Shown here: piece by piece, positions 22,301-33,775 of the stretch
Layout: every line of letters starts with the position of its first letter
How positions within the stretch are numbered: the stretch's first letter is position 1
Source of the DNA: Iris pallida
Taxonomy: Eukaryota > Streptophyta > Magnoliopsida > Asparagales > Iridaceae
Assembly: GCA_029216955.1 (NCBI GenBank)
Contig: JANAVB010006999.1
Coordinates: forward strand, 709,853-773,852
Direction: 5' to 3'
DNA: 64,000 bases
The notes under the pieces: generated by a model
What the model was told of the DNA's origin: nothing
Database searches by the model: none
Seen by the model: the letters and a program-made list of their open reading frames with translations, nothing else
Position numbers and translations under genes: made by a program

Positions 22301-23137
22301 ATACTTGTAAGGACGTCATTTTCTAGTTGACTTTCTTTTTCCCCTGACTTCCTTGTAACGATCCGTATTACAGAAGCTGCAACTTTCTACATCTTCGTTC
22401 TCCTTGTAGTACAACATGCATCCATTGCGACAACAATCTATCTTGTCGTACCCCAGTCCCAGTTGTCGGACCATCATCTTCGACTTGTAGAAGTTTTTTG
22501 GAAGCTCTTTTGATTCCTTCGGTAACACCTCCTTCATTAGTTGTGTAATCCGATCATAGCAAGTTTGTGGCAAGTTAAAATCGGACTTTATGTTCAACAA
22601 CCGCATCGTCACTGACACTACGGAATGTGGCTCACAACCAGGATTTAAAGAAGTTTTAGCATCCTGAAACATATCATAGAACTCCTTCGCCTCAGGATTA
22701 GGATCCTTCGGATCAAAATTAGGCCCTGCCGCGTCGTACACCATATCTCGTGCAAGGTTCTGCACGTCTCCATAATCAACGGAGCATTCGTCGTCATCGA
22801 CGACAAAATCTGCTGCAGCATTATCATCAAAAGCATAAGTTGCAGCATTCGCAACCTGTCTTTCCGTATATAGTTCATCTTGCGATGACCACAGGCCGTA
22901 ATCACGTACGAAACCCTTACGGGTCAAATGATCTCTTACACTCACCACTTCTTCGTAACGACTATTACGATAATTACGACATGGACACTTGATTTTGTTA
23001 CCGTCCATAAACTGAGCTTTGCTCATGGCATACTTAAGAAATACTTCCATGCCTGCCTGAAAATTGTCACTCACACCTATTCTGCTCTCGTGTTGTCGTT
23101 TGTACATCTATGTACGATCAACTAAATAACGATCCAT
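19304..23137 (-). pseudogene. TNP2-type transposase gene of CACTA A (Transpos_assoc, Transposase_21, DUF4218, DUF4216)
   Basis: A multi-exon gene read leftward. The transposase-associated domain (about 23107-22880) has AQFMDGNKIKCPCRNYRNSR. Transposase_21 follows (22630-21610), with LPKNFYKSKMMVRQLGLGYD and LSCPICMQNSKAF. DUF4218 spans 21500-20434 (DCHVFMERLLPIAL; LPIHLAYEARVGASVHYRWM; YVLLNCDIQEVRDLEK). DUF4216 runs 20176-19480 (FDYYGVLRDIVDL; MFKCEWFDTTPNIGWRID) with a Glu/Asp-rich tail (about 19490-19310). In-frame stops occur at 23108-23110 (TAG where element B has Trp), 22316-22318 (TGA, shared with B) and 19925-19927 (TAA where B has Gln). Frameshifts lie near 22262 (2 bp missing relative to B) and 21625. 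It is the mobilising enzyme of En/Spm elements, here dead. Introns are inferred from splice sites near 20750, 20450, 20355-20253 and 20187. Confidence 0.85.
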
Positions 23138-23244
23138 CACAGATTGGATGTAAAAATTTGTATAGTAAGACAAACTAAACAGAATTAGTATATAATCATG
23201 TAACTGGTGGATCCGCTGGTATTCTAGCTCGAGAAGAGAAAAAT

Positions 23245-23490
23245 CTAAGTACAGTTGTTACTAATAGTTCGATACCGATAGCTTGATACCGAGTTCGATA
23301 CCGATAGTTCGATACCGATACCGATAATGCGATACCGATACTGATAGTCCGATACCGATAGTGCAATACCGATACCGATAGTGCGATAGTATGATATTCC
23401 GCTAGCGATACCGATAATTCGATACCGATAGTCCGATAGTTCGATACCGATATCGATAGTGCGATAGTATGATAGTCCGCTATCGAAATG
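23245..23490. repeat. GATACCGATA/GATAGTCCGATA short tandem repeat
   Basis: About 245 bp of degenerate 10-20-bp units built on CCGATA, just upstream of the transposase start. A longer relative sits at the same relative place in element B (33776-34625). 23491-24117 is AT-rich with no supported feature. Confidence 0.8.
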
Positions 23491-24124
23491 ATTCCTCTTA
23501 AGCGTCGAGCATGTTATACACGGTTCAACTTGACGAGTTCTTAAATATTTTTGTGGTGTTGTATACTTGCAGCAGCAAATCAAGTTTTAGAGTCATTATA
23601 GGTCAATTAATCAAACTGAGTCAATCTATCTATTTCTAAATTGCAAGAGTCCACTTCTAGGATATGGGAGCTATATCCTAAATATCTAGTCTAAAATTAA
23701 CTTGGTTAGGATACTAGAGTGTCCTTACTATCTAGCAAGCACTACCTTAGTCTAGTCACACAAGCATTAATTACCTATAATTCCTACCATGTCTACACTC
23801 ACACATTACACCCCAAGCCGTCCTGCATGCTAATAGGCACGGTAGGCCTGCCTTCATTCCTCACTCTCTAAAGCACACATACACATATATATGTATATCA
23901 CAGTTAGATGTATAGATATATCACAGTTAGATGTATAGATATATACATCTATATTCAGTGACTTATGCAGATGAAGAACTCGCACTGTCCTTGACACAGT
24001 GAAAATATACACCATGAACCCAAACTCCATATTCACATTTACTAATCCAAACACCACCAAACTAATGGATAACACCCAATATGGATAACACATTATTTAG
24101 CCAATATATAAACTCAGATGAATT

Positions 24125-24445
24125 TGAGAAGCAAATCCCCCCGCAGCCCCCGACCAATGCCCGTCGCCCCAAGTCCGCCGCCCAGCCCCCGACGCCCCCG
24201 CCCCAAGCCCGCCGCCCAGCCACCGACGCTCCCGCCCCAAGCCCACCGCCCAGCCCCCGACGCCCCCGCCCCAAGCCCGCCGCCCAGCCTCCGACGCCCC
24301 CGCCCCAAGCCCACCGTCCAGCCCCCGACGCCCCCGCCCCAAGCCAGCCGCCCAGCCCCCGACGCCTCCGCCCCAGGCCCGCCGCCAAGCCCCCGACGCC
24401 ACCGCCCCAAGCCAGCCGCCCAGCCCCCGAATGTCCCTAAGCCCA
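24125..24445. repeat. 34-bp GC-rich minisatellite
   Basis: Units of the form GCCCGCCGCCCAGCCCCCGA + CGCCCCCGCCCCAA repeat about nine times. Because 34 is not a multiple of three, all frames on both strands stay open (Gly/Arg/Ala or Pro-rich), so none of the ~110-codon frames here is credible. (GA)n tracts follow (about 24474-24590). Confidence 0.9.
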
Positions 24446-24644
24446 CCGCCCCCGCTGCCCCGTAGTCGACACCGCGAGAGAGAGAGAGAGAGAAAGGGGA
24501 TTACCTTCGGGAGAGAGAGAGGAGAGGACGCCGACGTCGATCACCAAAGTCGCGGGAGAGAGAGAGAGAGAGAGAGAGAGAAGAGAGAGTGAATTTGGGG
24601 GGAAGGCAAAAAGTTCCCCCTGCCGTTTTAATTTAAGTCTGGAA

Positions 24645-24985
24645 CGTATATTTGGCGACGGAATAGCGACGTCATAGAATCCGTCGTCCGGTAGTCGCTA
24701 TATTTGATACTTGCCGACTGAATATCCGTCGCTACGTAGTCGAAGAAATGTCCTGCCAATTCTCGACATAATTCCCGCCACGAATGTGCGACCTTTCCTC
24801 CGTCGCTATATCTCTGACACCCTAGCGACGGATGTGCGACCTTTCCTCCCCCCAAAATTAAAATAAAAAATGTAAAGGCTTATGGTCGGTAATCCGTCAA
24901 CGAGCGGCCACGAAGCCGTCGCTAACACCGACTGAAAATTTTTGTCGCTAATAGTCCGTCGCTAATTTACTGTATTTTGGTAGTG
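24645..24985. repeat. right subterminal GCGACGG repeats and terminus of CACTA A
   Basis: GCGACGGA/CCGTCGC motifs in both orientations, ending ACTGTATTTTGGTAGTG at 24985. The same end, with TTTTAGTAGTG, closes element B at 35469. Confidence 0.85.
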
Positions 24986-26091
24986 AGCAACATCTAAATT
25001 AAATATAAGCCACAGAAGCTATAAATAAACTCAAGCGTAATTAGTCTACTGCGAATGACCAACAGAAGAGCAAAACATAGATACTATGAATGTCCAAACT
25101 AGGAAATAAATCCAAAGCACACAGTATACCAAAGAGAAACTATGTCGCGACGTAACCAACAAAAATGCGTATCCCCTAACGCAACAATATAAAACGTCGA
25201 TCCCCGTAACGGGGTCGGGACCGCGTCATCACCGACACGTAAATACGACACACCAACGGGAGGGACACAGGGACATAAAGTATACCTCGGTGCTCGGCTA
25301 GAGCTCTCAGATGTAAAATAGAAATAGGAAAATATCCACGCAGATCGGTTCGGGACAGCTCTAGAAGTGCGGACAGCGCTGCGAACGTACGGGGAAGCTC
25401 GGACAACAGGATCGACGCACGAGAAAAATGCAGACAGCGGGTCAGGGAGCCGACGGACCCCGGGAAGCAGGGACAGCGGGTCTGCAACCAGGAGCAGGCC
25501 GAACAACGGGACATCATGCTGGAGGGAGTCGGCCCAGGGAGACGCGAGAGGGGTACCGGGCATAGGGGCCCGCGCGGGAGCGGTCGGCAGAAATCCGCGA
25601 GGGCGCTGGACGCACGGGGACGACGCGGGCCGGCGGGATCCGAGCCAGAGGGGGTCCGCGAGGAGGCTGGACGGCTAGGGCACGGCCGGCAGGGAGGTGC
25701 CGAGCGGGGCGGATGGACGACGGTCGGCCGGGGGCTTGGCACGGCTGCTGGGGCCGTACGGGAATGCTGGTGCGCTGGTGCGGCCACGAGCTACTGGCCG
25801 ACGGCGGAGGACGACCGGCGAGGGCGGTCGACGGCCGGAGTTAAGAAAATGGAGAGGGGTTTGATGGTAATGGTGGTGAGAGGCTTAGAGAGGAGGGAAG
25901 AGGTTCTGTATGTGGAGAGTAAGGAGAGATGAGTGGAAGAGAGGAATTAAAGGGGGGAGAGAGAAGAGGTGTTGAACTTGTAAAGAGGAAATGAGGGAAA
26001 TGTGGGAACGTGGAGGAAGAAATAGTCAGGGGGTCGGGTGAGTGCTGGGTTGTAAGGGGTTAGGTTTATTTTATTTTTTTATTAAGTAAAA

Positions 26092-26147
<56 letters not shown>

Positions 26148-26400
26148 TGAAAAAAAGATTTAAGAATGGGTTCAGAAAACGGGATCCGGGAAAAATCGAA
26201 TTTGGGTCGGGGTCGGATCCCGGGCACGGGATCGGGACAGACAGCAATCAAAGATCCCATAACTAATTTAAAAAATAATGTTTTCTTGATCCGACTATTA
26301 TAATAACAACAACAACAACAACAACAATAATAATAATAATAATAATAATAATAACCTAATATAAACTAATAATCCTAATTAATCTAAATATCAAATAATT
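24986..26400. other. unassigned spacer between CACTA elements
   Basis: 24986-25100 is AT-rich. 25100-25930 is GC-rich with overlapping open frames on both strands (up to 203 codons) but no recognisable domain; the Ser/Pro/Arg-rich composition suggests a GC-rich LTR or UTR rather than coding sequence. 25930-26050 is purine-rich. A (TA)n array lies at about 26095-26142 and an (AAT)n array at about 26325-26354. 26160-26250 has GGGTCGG/CGGGATC motifs. The breakpoint that truncates element C lies near 26400. Confidence 0.5.
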
Positions 26401-26403
26401 AAT

Positions 26404-26983
26404 CTAAATCCAGAAAGCGGGTTTTACATGTATCAAATCTTCGAACTACAAAGACGTCGATCCAGGAAATGATTTTTTTGGCATCTTGCGAGAGATTGTG
26501 GAGTTGACGTATAATTATGGTAGAGAACCTACAAAGATCGTGTTGTTCAAGTGTGAATGGTTCGATCCGACTGAAAATCAAGGTTGGAAAATTGACAAGC
26601 ACGGTCTTGTGGATATAAACTACAAGCGTAGATATCAAGGCTACGAACCATTTGTCCTAGCAACTCAAGCTCAGCTCGTGTACTTCACAGCTTATCCGAG
26701 ACGGGGAGCAACGAAGTCTGACTGGTGGGCAGTATGCAAGACTAAAGCTAGAGATACTTTTGATGTTGATGAAAAAGCTTATTAGGAGGACGAGCTACCT
26801 CTTGTAACTAATATTGTTGATGTGGACTCCATGGAAGTTACGTATTATACGACATATAATGTAGAAGATGTAGAATTATTTGAAGAGGAAGACGAAGCCG
26901 ACAAAGGCGAAGATGAAAGTGAAGATGAGGAGGAAGATGAGGTCGAGGAAGACGAACAAGATGATTATTCTGAAGATTATTGA
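26404..26983 (+). pseudogene. DUF4216 end of a TNP2-type transposase gene (element C)
   Basis: Open from the truncation point. It encodes NDFFGILREIVELTYNYG, IVLFKCEWFDPTENQGWKID, RRYQGYEPFVLATQAQLVYF and SDWWAVCKTKARDTFDVDEK, a clear DUF4216 match to element A's 19906-19600. An in-frame TAG at 26783-26785 stands where A has CAG (Gln); the frame then continues through an acidic Glu/Asp tail to a natural TGA at 26981-26983. The gene is therefore both 5'-truncated and interrupted. Confidence 0.8.
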
Positions 26984-27260
26984 GAGAGATGTACTTTCAT
27001 TTTCTTATTATATAGAGTTGGTTATTATCTAGTCTTGGTTATTATCTGAATGTTCTATCTGGACTTAGATGTTTCTTGTAGAATGTACTATCTGAACATA
27101 GATGTTTCTTGTAAAATATACTATCTGGACTTAGATGTTTCTTGTAAAATGTATCATCATATGTTGTCTTGGTTATTATCTTATCTTTGTTGCACTTTCA
27201 TATTTCTAGTCTCTATTATTTGTTGTCTTTGTTGTATCTCATCATATGTTGTTATCAGGC

Positions 27261-29313
27261 ATGACAGGTCATCGCGGATCGTTCTGTATTTCCCGACATG
27301 GGGCACGGGGTACTAATACTGGCAGAGGACAGGGTACTCCTTCGGTACCTACTGGTGGTACTGCTAGAGGACGAGATTCTTCTTCGGTACCTCCTACTGG
27401 TACCGGCTCTGGATCCTCGTCGCCCAGTACTCCTGTGTATCGGACAGTAGCTCCGCCCGCCACGATGCTACGTGGCATATCTCCTGGGACGAGTAGTTCC
27501 AGGCCTGAGACTGTTCCCAAGAGTAGCGTTCCTCCTGTTGATACGACGATGGAGACAGATGAGCAGATGGAGGAGGCTGCGCCGACGGCCGACCAGTATC
27601 AGGCAGATGATGCCTGCGTACCTCCGGAGGAGACGAGGACAAAGATCTGGGCCGACGGTACAAAGTAAGTATTTTGGTTTATCATTTTTTCTGTGTTTAT
27701 CATAAATTAACTTTTCTCATGAATATAATATATCTGTATAGATATCGTCCCCCGTTGGTACAGAGACGCCTAGGCCAGCTCCTGAGGCAAAATTATGGGG
27801 GTCCTTGGATAAACTACTCGGATGCTCCGGACGATATAAAGGCCTACTGGTTTGAGCGCTTCAAGGTTAAAATAGATTTGCTTTTAACATGAATCATTTG
27901 ATTTATGCATATTATATATTACTGAAAAATATTTGGTTTGCGTACTCTTCTAGGATATATTTTTCTATCTACCGTACCGGGCCGAGCTGATCGAGGGGAT
28001 ATTTCCTGCTGTCGCTGCTAAGCTGATCCGCAACGCTATCAATGATCAGAAGGCTCGTGATCGTGCCAGAAAGCCGATCCAAGGTTGGATCACCCCTGAT
28101 CAATGGGATGCGATAAAGGCTCAACTCAATGAGCCAAGGTACAAGGAAAAGTCCGAAATGGCCAAGGCGGCTAGGCAGCATGCCTCGAAGTGGTACGGTG
28201 GGTCGATTCCGATGACGGAATATTTCCGTTGTCTGGTATGTATTTTTCTTTCAGAAATATTATTTTAATACAAATCCGATAAATTATTACTAAGATAATA
28301 TATTTAATTACATGTAAGGAAGGTCGGTAACGCCGACATGGTGACCGTCTTCCTGGCCACCCATCGGAAGGGCGAAGGCCTTATTGACAAGAGGGCCGAG
28401 CTTGCCTATGTAAGTATTACAATACTATTTGTTAATTATAATACTTCGTGTTAATTTTAATATAACTTAGTAAATATGTATGCAAAAAAATATTTATGTA
28501 GTTAGTAATAATAAGTAATTAATTAGAAATTAGAAATCATAGAGTACTATCTATACTTTCTAGGCCGAGTATCAGAGGCTTCGGGACCGGGCGACTGCTA
28601 GTGTACCTACTGCGGGAGAGGCCGGTACTTTCTCGCAGCCCACTCAAGCTCCGTCGATGGACGAGCTGTGGATGACCGCCGCTGGTGGCCTCCGTAGGGG
28701 TACATACTACGGTACGGGATCCTATGGCGCCCTAGTTGCGAGCCAGTCCTCTAGGGCATCCCCCGCTAGTGTGCATGGTCCACAGCCGTCCCAGGAGTCT
28801 GCCCGAGTCCACCAGATGATGGAGTCTCTCCGGGACGAGCAGCTACGACGAATTCAGGACCAGTCTCAGCACCAGTCGGATGAGCCTGCGCTTATAGCAC
28901 GATTGGATACGCTCGACCGCAGTATTATGGAGCTCTGGCATGTGACTGAGCGGACAGAACGGAGCATCACCGATCTTAGAGCATCGACGGAGCGCATCGT
29001 ATTGGATCTGCAGGCATCACAGATGACCATGGGCGAGAGGCTGAGATTGGTACAAGATTCGGTGGCTGATAGCAGTGATGGAATGTTATCTACCATGGAT
29101 TCATACCACCAGTAACTTGCAGCGTTGGAGCGTTATCGTCCTCCGGGTGCGCCTTCATCGTCGTCGACTTCGCCGGCGCCACTGCCTTCTTCATCGACAC
29201 CGACTCCACCGACGTTACTACCTCCTTCATCGGTATCGATTTCACAGGAGGACTATGAGCTTTTCTTAGCCCTTCGTCGCGGCGCGCCCCCTCATGCTTC
29301 AGATCCCCAGTAG
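27261..29313 (+). pseudogene. TNPA-like gene of CACTA C
   Basis: The ATG at 27261 lies just after an acceptor (TTATCAG), the same leader-intron design as in element A. Exons: 27261-27666 (Gly/Arg/Thr/Ser-rich, donor GTAAGT); about 27741-27867 (PLVQRRLGQLLRQNYGGPW); about 27954-28237 (YRAELIEGIFPAVAAKLIRN; KEKSEMAKAARQHASKWYGG); about 28320-28410 (DMVTVFLATHRKGEGLIDKR); and 28563 onward (Gln/Arg-rich coiled-coil-like segment, then SSSVSISQEDYELFLALR). This is the Transposase_24 (Ptta/En/Spm) layout. A TAA at 29113-29115 interrupts the last exon; the frame otherwise continues to TAG at 29311-29313. The product would be the subterminal-repeat-binding protein. Confidence 0.75.
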
Positions 29314-29675
29314 TCCGAGTTAGGACTGTTTGTATTGAGTATTTGAGTACTTGTTTTTCTTTGTATTTGTTTGTGACACTTATTTGTTTGTGACACTTGT
29401 TTGTTGGTTGCATAGATATATTGGTAATTGGTTGTGTAGAACCATGACAATTTGGATATTGGTTTATATATGTTGTGTGGACTTTGGTTATTTTATGTTG
29501 TTATTCGTTTCATTTGGATGTTAATTTACCGGTATTGTTGTTCCACCGAAGGGGTCGACGAACTCAGGGATAAAATATGCTTGTGTATTGTGTTTCAGAA
29601 TAAACTGCAGGGAGAAAATGATTATGTGGAGAAGACTGCACACTGCAATTTATTTTATTTATTTTTTCAAATTTA

Positions 29676-30389
29676 GCGACGTTTACCGACGCTTTCCGAC
29701 GGCACATTGCGTCGGTAGACGTCGCTAAACTGGCATATATTGCCAGGCTACCGACGTATATTGTCAAATATTCAATATGATTTCACAAGATCTATTTTCG
29801 TTCAAGTAACGGATTCTAGCCAATTGAAGGGATCTTCTGATCAATCCAGAGATCATTTCGATTTCATTAGAAATGAGGATTCAGAATATCACACATTGAT
29901 CGATCAAACAGGGATTCCGCAACTAAAAGAAAGATCGATTCTTTGGGACTGGGATCCTTCCTTTCTTCAAACGGAACGAACAGAGATAGAATCAGATCGG
30001 TAAACGTCGATAAATATCCCATGATTTTACCTCATTTTCCCAGGATATACCGACGTATAGCGACATCACAAACGTCGGTAATATATACCAACGCATAGCG
30101 ACATCGAAAACGTTGGTAATTTTCCCAGGAAATACCGACGTATAGCGACATCATAAACGTCGTTATTTTATCGACGAAACGATGGTAAACGTCGGTATAT
30201 TACCGACGTATCTTTGCGTCGGTAAATGTCGGTGTTGGCGTCGATCAGCGACGTCTTTCCAAACATTGACTAAGGTTTTCGCGACAAGAGGAAGACGTTG
30301 CTAAATACGTCGCTAAACAGGTTTAGCGACGTCTTTAGGCGTTTTAGCGACGTCTTTAGGCGTCACTAAAATGACTTATTCTGGTAGTG
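29676..30389. repeat. subterminal TAGCGACG(T) repeats and right end of CACTA C
   Basis: ACCGACGTATAGCGACAT-type units occur on both sides of the plastid insert (29676-29765 and 30001-30389), ending at the TAGTG terminus. They are the presumed transposase-binding array. Confidence 0.8.
29771..30000 (+). pseudogene. ycf2: plastid ycf2 fragment inside CACTA C
   Basis: About 230 bp translates without a stop to [20 protein letters not shown] and [11 protein letters not shown]…LKERSILWD…[15 protein letters not shown], which I recognise as a central stretch of the chloroplast Ycf2 protein. One 6-bp duplication (ctggga) adds two residues near RSILWD, and a few substitutions are visible. It is flanked on both sides by CACTA subterminal repeats, so plastid DNA entered the transposon and has probably moved with it. 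It has no start or stop of its own and cannot work as ycf2. Confidence 0.9.
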
Positions 30390-33300
30390 TACCTCCTACG
30401 ATGGTTTATATCGACGAATCCAAATTGTTTATCAATTCTCCAACCGATATTTGGTGTCGTATCGAACCACTCATATTTGAACATCACAATATGCATATCA
30501 TATGGGGCACTATATTGTAAATCTATAATATTCCGAAGCACTCCATAATAGTCAAAGTCCAGCTCGTCGCCATAGATGGTGCCTCTTATGCAAACACCAG
30601 AATCCTTAGTATTGAAGTTGTCATTGACAAATTCGGCATTTATAGCATGCTGGATTGCCTTAAACTTGAAGCCATTAACGACATAGCCTAGCCAAGTCTT
30701 CGCATGCTTCTTCGATCCCAATGCCAAATAACGAATGCTCTCATTTGTGAGTGTTGTTTCAGGCAATAAAACCTGTAAACAAATAATGATAATTTAAATA
30801 TTTTACTTGCATATATTTTAATGGTAGCCGCATAACATATTATCTTAGTTACTTACGTATTTTTGAAACCAGGTCGGAAAGGTACAGTTAACCTCTCTTT
30901 GAAGTCCCTCATCGGTAATATCGGGTGTCCTTATTTTGACTTCATCTCTAAATACACTGTTAGAGAGAATAAAAATAAGTGTAGTCACTTACTTCACCAA
31001 ATTAGAGATTATAACGAGGTGTAGTCACTTACTTCTCCAAATCTCTCACTTCTTGTATGTCACAATTTAACAATACATATCGATGCACGACATCATACTC
31101 GTCGTCAGTCAACCACTGATTCGTACTAGCCCCAATAGGCTTGCCCCTTAAATTGAATATACCTCCATCATCAACGTCTTCGTCATTCCTTTGAGGTCTA
31201 TTTCGATTTGTCTTGACATGAGTATCGAAATAAATGGAGTAGAAGTTTGACACCTCCTCGATAAGATATGCTTCGCATATCGAAGCCTCTATTTGAGCCT
31301 TGTTGCCAACTTTCTTCTTTAGATGGTGTAGGTACCTAGAAAGGCAAATTATCTTGAGAATTGACAATGAATTATAAAATTCCACTTAAATTATATCAAT
31401 TTTTATTTACCTTTCAAAGGGGTACATCTATCGATAATGAACAGATGCACCGACACGGGCTTCGTATGGTAGATGAATCGGTAGATGCTCCATGCTGTCG
31501 AAAAAGCCAGGTGAAAATATTTCCTCTAACTTGCAAATTGTTAAGACAATCTTCTCCTCAAGTTGTACCATATGTTGCACCATCAGCTTAGTTGAACAGA
31601 TATCCCTGAAGAATGTAGACAGCTCGGCCAACGGAACCCATACAGCAGAAGGCAGCAACTCTCTCAAAGCAATGGGCAGTAATCTTTCCATAAACACGTG
31701 GCAATCGTGACTCTTCATTCCTGTTAGCTTGCATTCATTGAGATCAACGCATCTAGACAAATTCGACACATAGCCGTCAAAAAATCTTAAAGTAGATATC
31801 CACTTGCAGATTATTAATCTATCTTCCTTGCTCAATGTATATGGCGCTATAGGCTTACTTAATTGTCCACCAGCTCCCCTTTCTATCAAGTTTAGATCAT
31901 GACGTTTGCATATCTCGGCCATGTCTTGTCTTGCTTTTGGATTGTCCTTCGTCTTTCCTTTAATATCCATGACGGTATTGAAGACATTATCGAACACATT
32001 CTTTTCGATATGCATGACATCAAGATTATGCCTTATAAGATTATCTTTCCAATAAGGCAAGTCCCAAAAAATACTCCGTTTGGTCCAGTTATGGCTTTGT
32101 CCGAACCCCTTGACACGATTGTTCGATGGATCTTCCATTGAGGTGGACAATTCCTTTAAAACTTCCCAAATATCGTATTCCGACAATCTGGCAGGAGGAT
32201 CAAGAAATTCTTGTTTTCCAGATCTGAACACGTCCTTGTTCTTTCGCCAAGGATGGCTCACGGGCAGAAATTGACGGTGACAGTCAAAGAGAGAAGTTCT
32301 TCCTCCATGCCTAAGACAGAACGTCTTACTATTTTCCATGCATATCGGACAAGACATGTTGCCGTGCGTACTCCATCCCGATATCATATCGTATGCTGAA
32401 AAATCATTGATTGTCCACATGAGTGATGCTCTCATCTGAAAGTTCTGTTTCCTGGAAATATCATACGTCGTGACGCCGATCTCCCACAGCTATTTCAGCT
32501 CATCCACCAACGGTTGTAAATATATATTGATATTCTTCGTCGGATTTTTGGGACCAGGTATGATAGCTGTCAAGAACATATAAAGAGTCTTCATACACAT
32601 CCATGGTGGCAGATTGTAAGGGGTAAGAATGACCGGTCAGCATGAGTATTGAGATCCCGACTGTCCGAAAGGGGCAAAGACATCAGAACATAGCGCAAGG
32701 CGTACATTTCTAGGCTATGCAGCAAAATCTGGACGACACAAATTAAAATGTTTTCGCGCCTCTCCATCCGAAGGATGTGACAATTCTTCTTCGTCCTTTA
32801 TGCGTTCTTCGCTGTGCCACGTCATGTGTTCCGTTATATTCAGAGACATATACATCCTCTGCAAGCGCTTCGTGATCGACAAGTAATGCATATACTTATA
32901 AGGACGTCATTTTCTAGTTGACTTTTCTTTTTCCTGTACTGGCTTGTAACGATCCGCATTACAGAAGCTGCAACTTTCTGATACGCAATTCTTTTTGTAG
33001 TATAACTTGCATCCGTTACGACAACAATCTATCTTCTTGTACCCCAGTTCCAGTTGTCAGACCATCATCTTTGACTTATAGAAGTTTTTTGGGAGCTCTT
33101 TTGATTCCTTCGGTAACACCTCCTTGATTAGTTGTGTGATCCGATCATAGCAAGCTTGTGGCAAGTTAAAATCAGACTTTATGTTCAGCAACCGCATCGT
33201 CACTGACAGTACAGAATGAGTCTCACAACCAGGATATAGAGGAGTATCTGCATCCTGAAACATATCATAGAACTCCTTCGCCTCGGGTTTAGGATCCTCC

Positions 33301-33725
33301 GGATCAAAATTAGGCCCTGCCGCATCATACACCATATCTCGTGCAAGGTTCTGTACGTCTTCATAATCAACAGAGCATCCATCGTCTTCGAGGACATCCA
33401 TTGCAGCATTAACATCAAAAGCATAAGTACCAGCTTTCGCAGCCTGTCTTTTCGAATATAATTCGCCTTGCGATGACCACAGGCCATAATCACGTACGAA
33501 ACCCTTACGGGTCAAATGATCTCTCACAGTCACCACTTCTTCGTAACGTCTATTATGACAATTAACACATGGACACTTGATTTTGTTACCGTCCATGTAC
33601 TGAGCTTTGCTCATGGCATACTTAAGAAATACTTCCACGCCTGCCTGAAAATCGTCACTCACACCAATTCTGCTCTCGTGTTGCCGTTTGTACATCCATA
33701 TACGATCAACAAAGTAACGATTCAT
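30390..33725 (-). pseudogene. TNP2-type transposase gene of CACTA B
   Basis: The start at 33725 (MNRYFVDRIWMYKRQ) keeps a Trp that is a stop in element A. The domains match A: transposase-associated (SKAQYMDGNKIKCPC), Transposase_21 (33180-32100, including MRASLMWTINDFSAYDM and SCPICMENSKTFC), DUF4218 (32060-31030, RQDMAEICKRHDLNL; DCHVFMERLLPIALREL; YVLLNCDIQEVRDLEK) and the N-terminal half of DUF4216 (30766-30390). Defects: a TGA at 32907-32909 shared with A, a broken frame between about 32870 and 32440, a TAG at 31428-31430 where A has Trp, and truncation at 30390 by element C. The DUF4218 block from 32435 to 31431 is the longest intact exon. Confidence 0.85.
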
Positions 33726-33775
33726 CCTCGATTTGGATGTAAAAATCTGTATCGTAAGACAAACTAAACATAAGA

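Larger units (their letters stand above)
16007..24985 (-). mobile_element. CACTA element A (En/Spm, TNP2/TNPA type), degenerate
   Basis: Both ends carry CACTACCAAAAT as inverted repeats (starting 16007; ending 24985). The flanking trinucleotides are AAC and AGC, a one-base-imperfect target duplication. Subterminal zones (16020-16805 and about 24645-24970) are dense with GCGACGGA/TCCGTCGC in both orientations. Two minus-strand genes lie inside: a transposase-type gene (23137 to 19304) and a TNPA-like gene (19057 to 17254). Length 8979 bp. Several stops and frameshifts show it cannot encode an intact transposase. Element B (30390-35469) is a close relative. Confidence 0.88.
26400..30389 (+). 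mobile_element. CACTA element C, 5'-truncated, carrying plastid DNA
   Basis: Its right end TTCTGGTAGTG finishes at 30389 and abuts the DUF4216 exon of element B in mid-exon. In A the same place reads 'tacctcctgcgatg', so C inserted there with GTA/TAC as the likely target triplet. Genes run on the plus strand: the end of a transposase-type gene (DUF4216) and a TNPA-like gene. The left half, including Transposase_21 and the left terminal repeat, is missing. The subterminal zone 29676-30389 uses TAGCGACGT rather than the GCGACGGA of A and B, so C is a different family. Confidence 0.8.

Noticed and set aside
24062..24465. Several ~110-codon Gly- or Pro-rich frames on both strands
   Set aside because: The 34-bp GC minisatellite keeps all frames open; this is not evidence of coding.
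25099..25932. Overlapping frames of 154-203 codons on both strands
   Set aside because: High GC content suppresses stops; there are no domains, no conserved motifs and no supporting splice or promoter context.
29740..30003. A novel 87-codon transposon gene
   Set aside because: The translation is plastid Ycf2, and the ends run into CACTA repeats.
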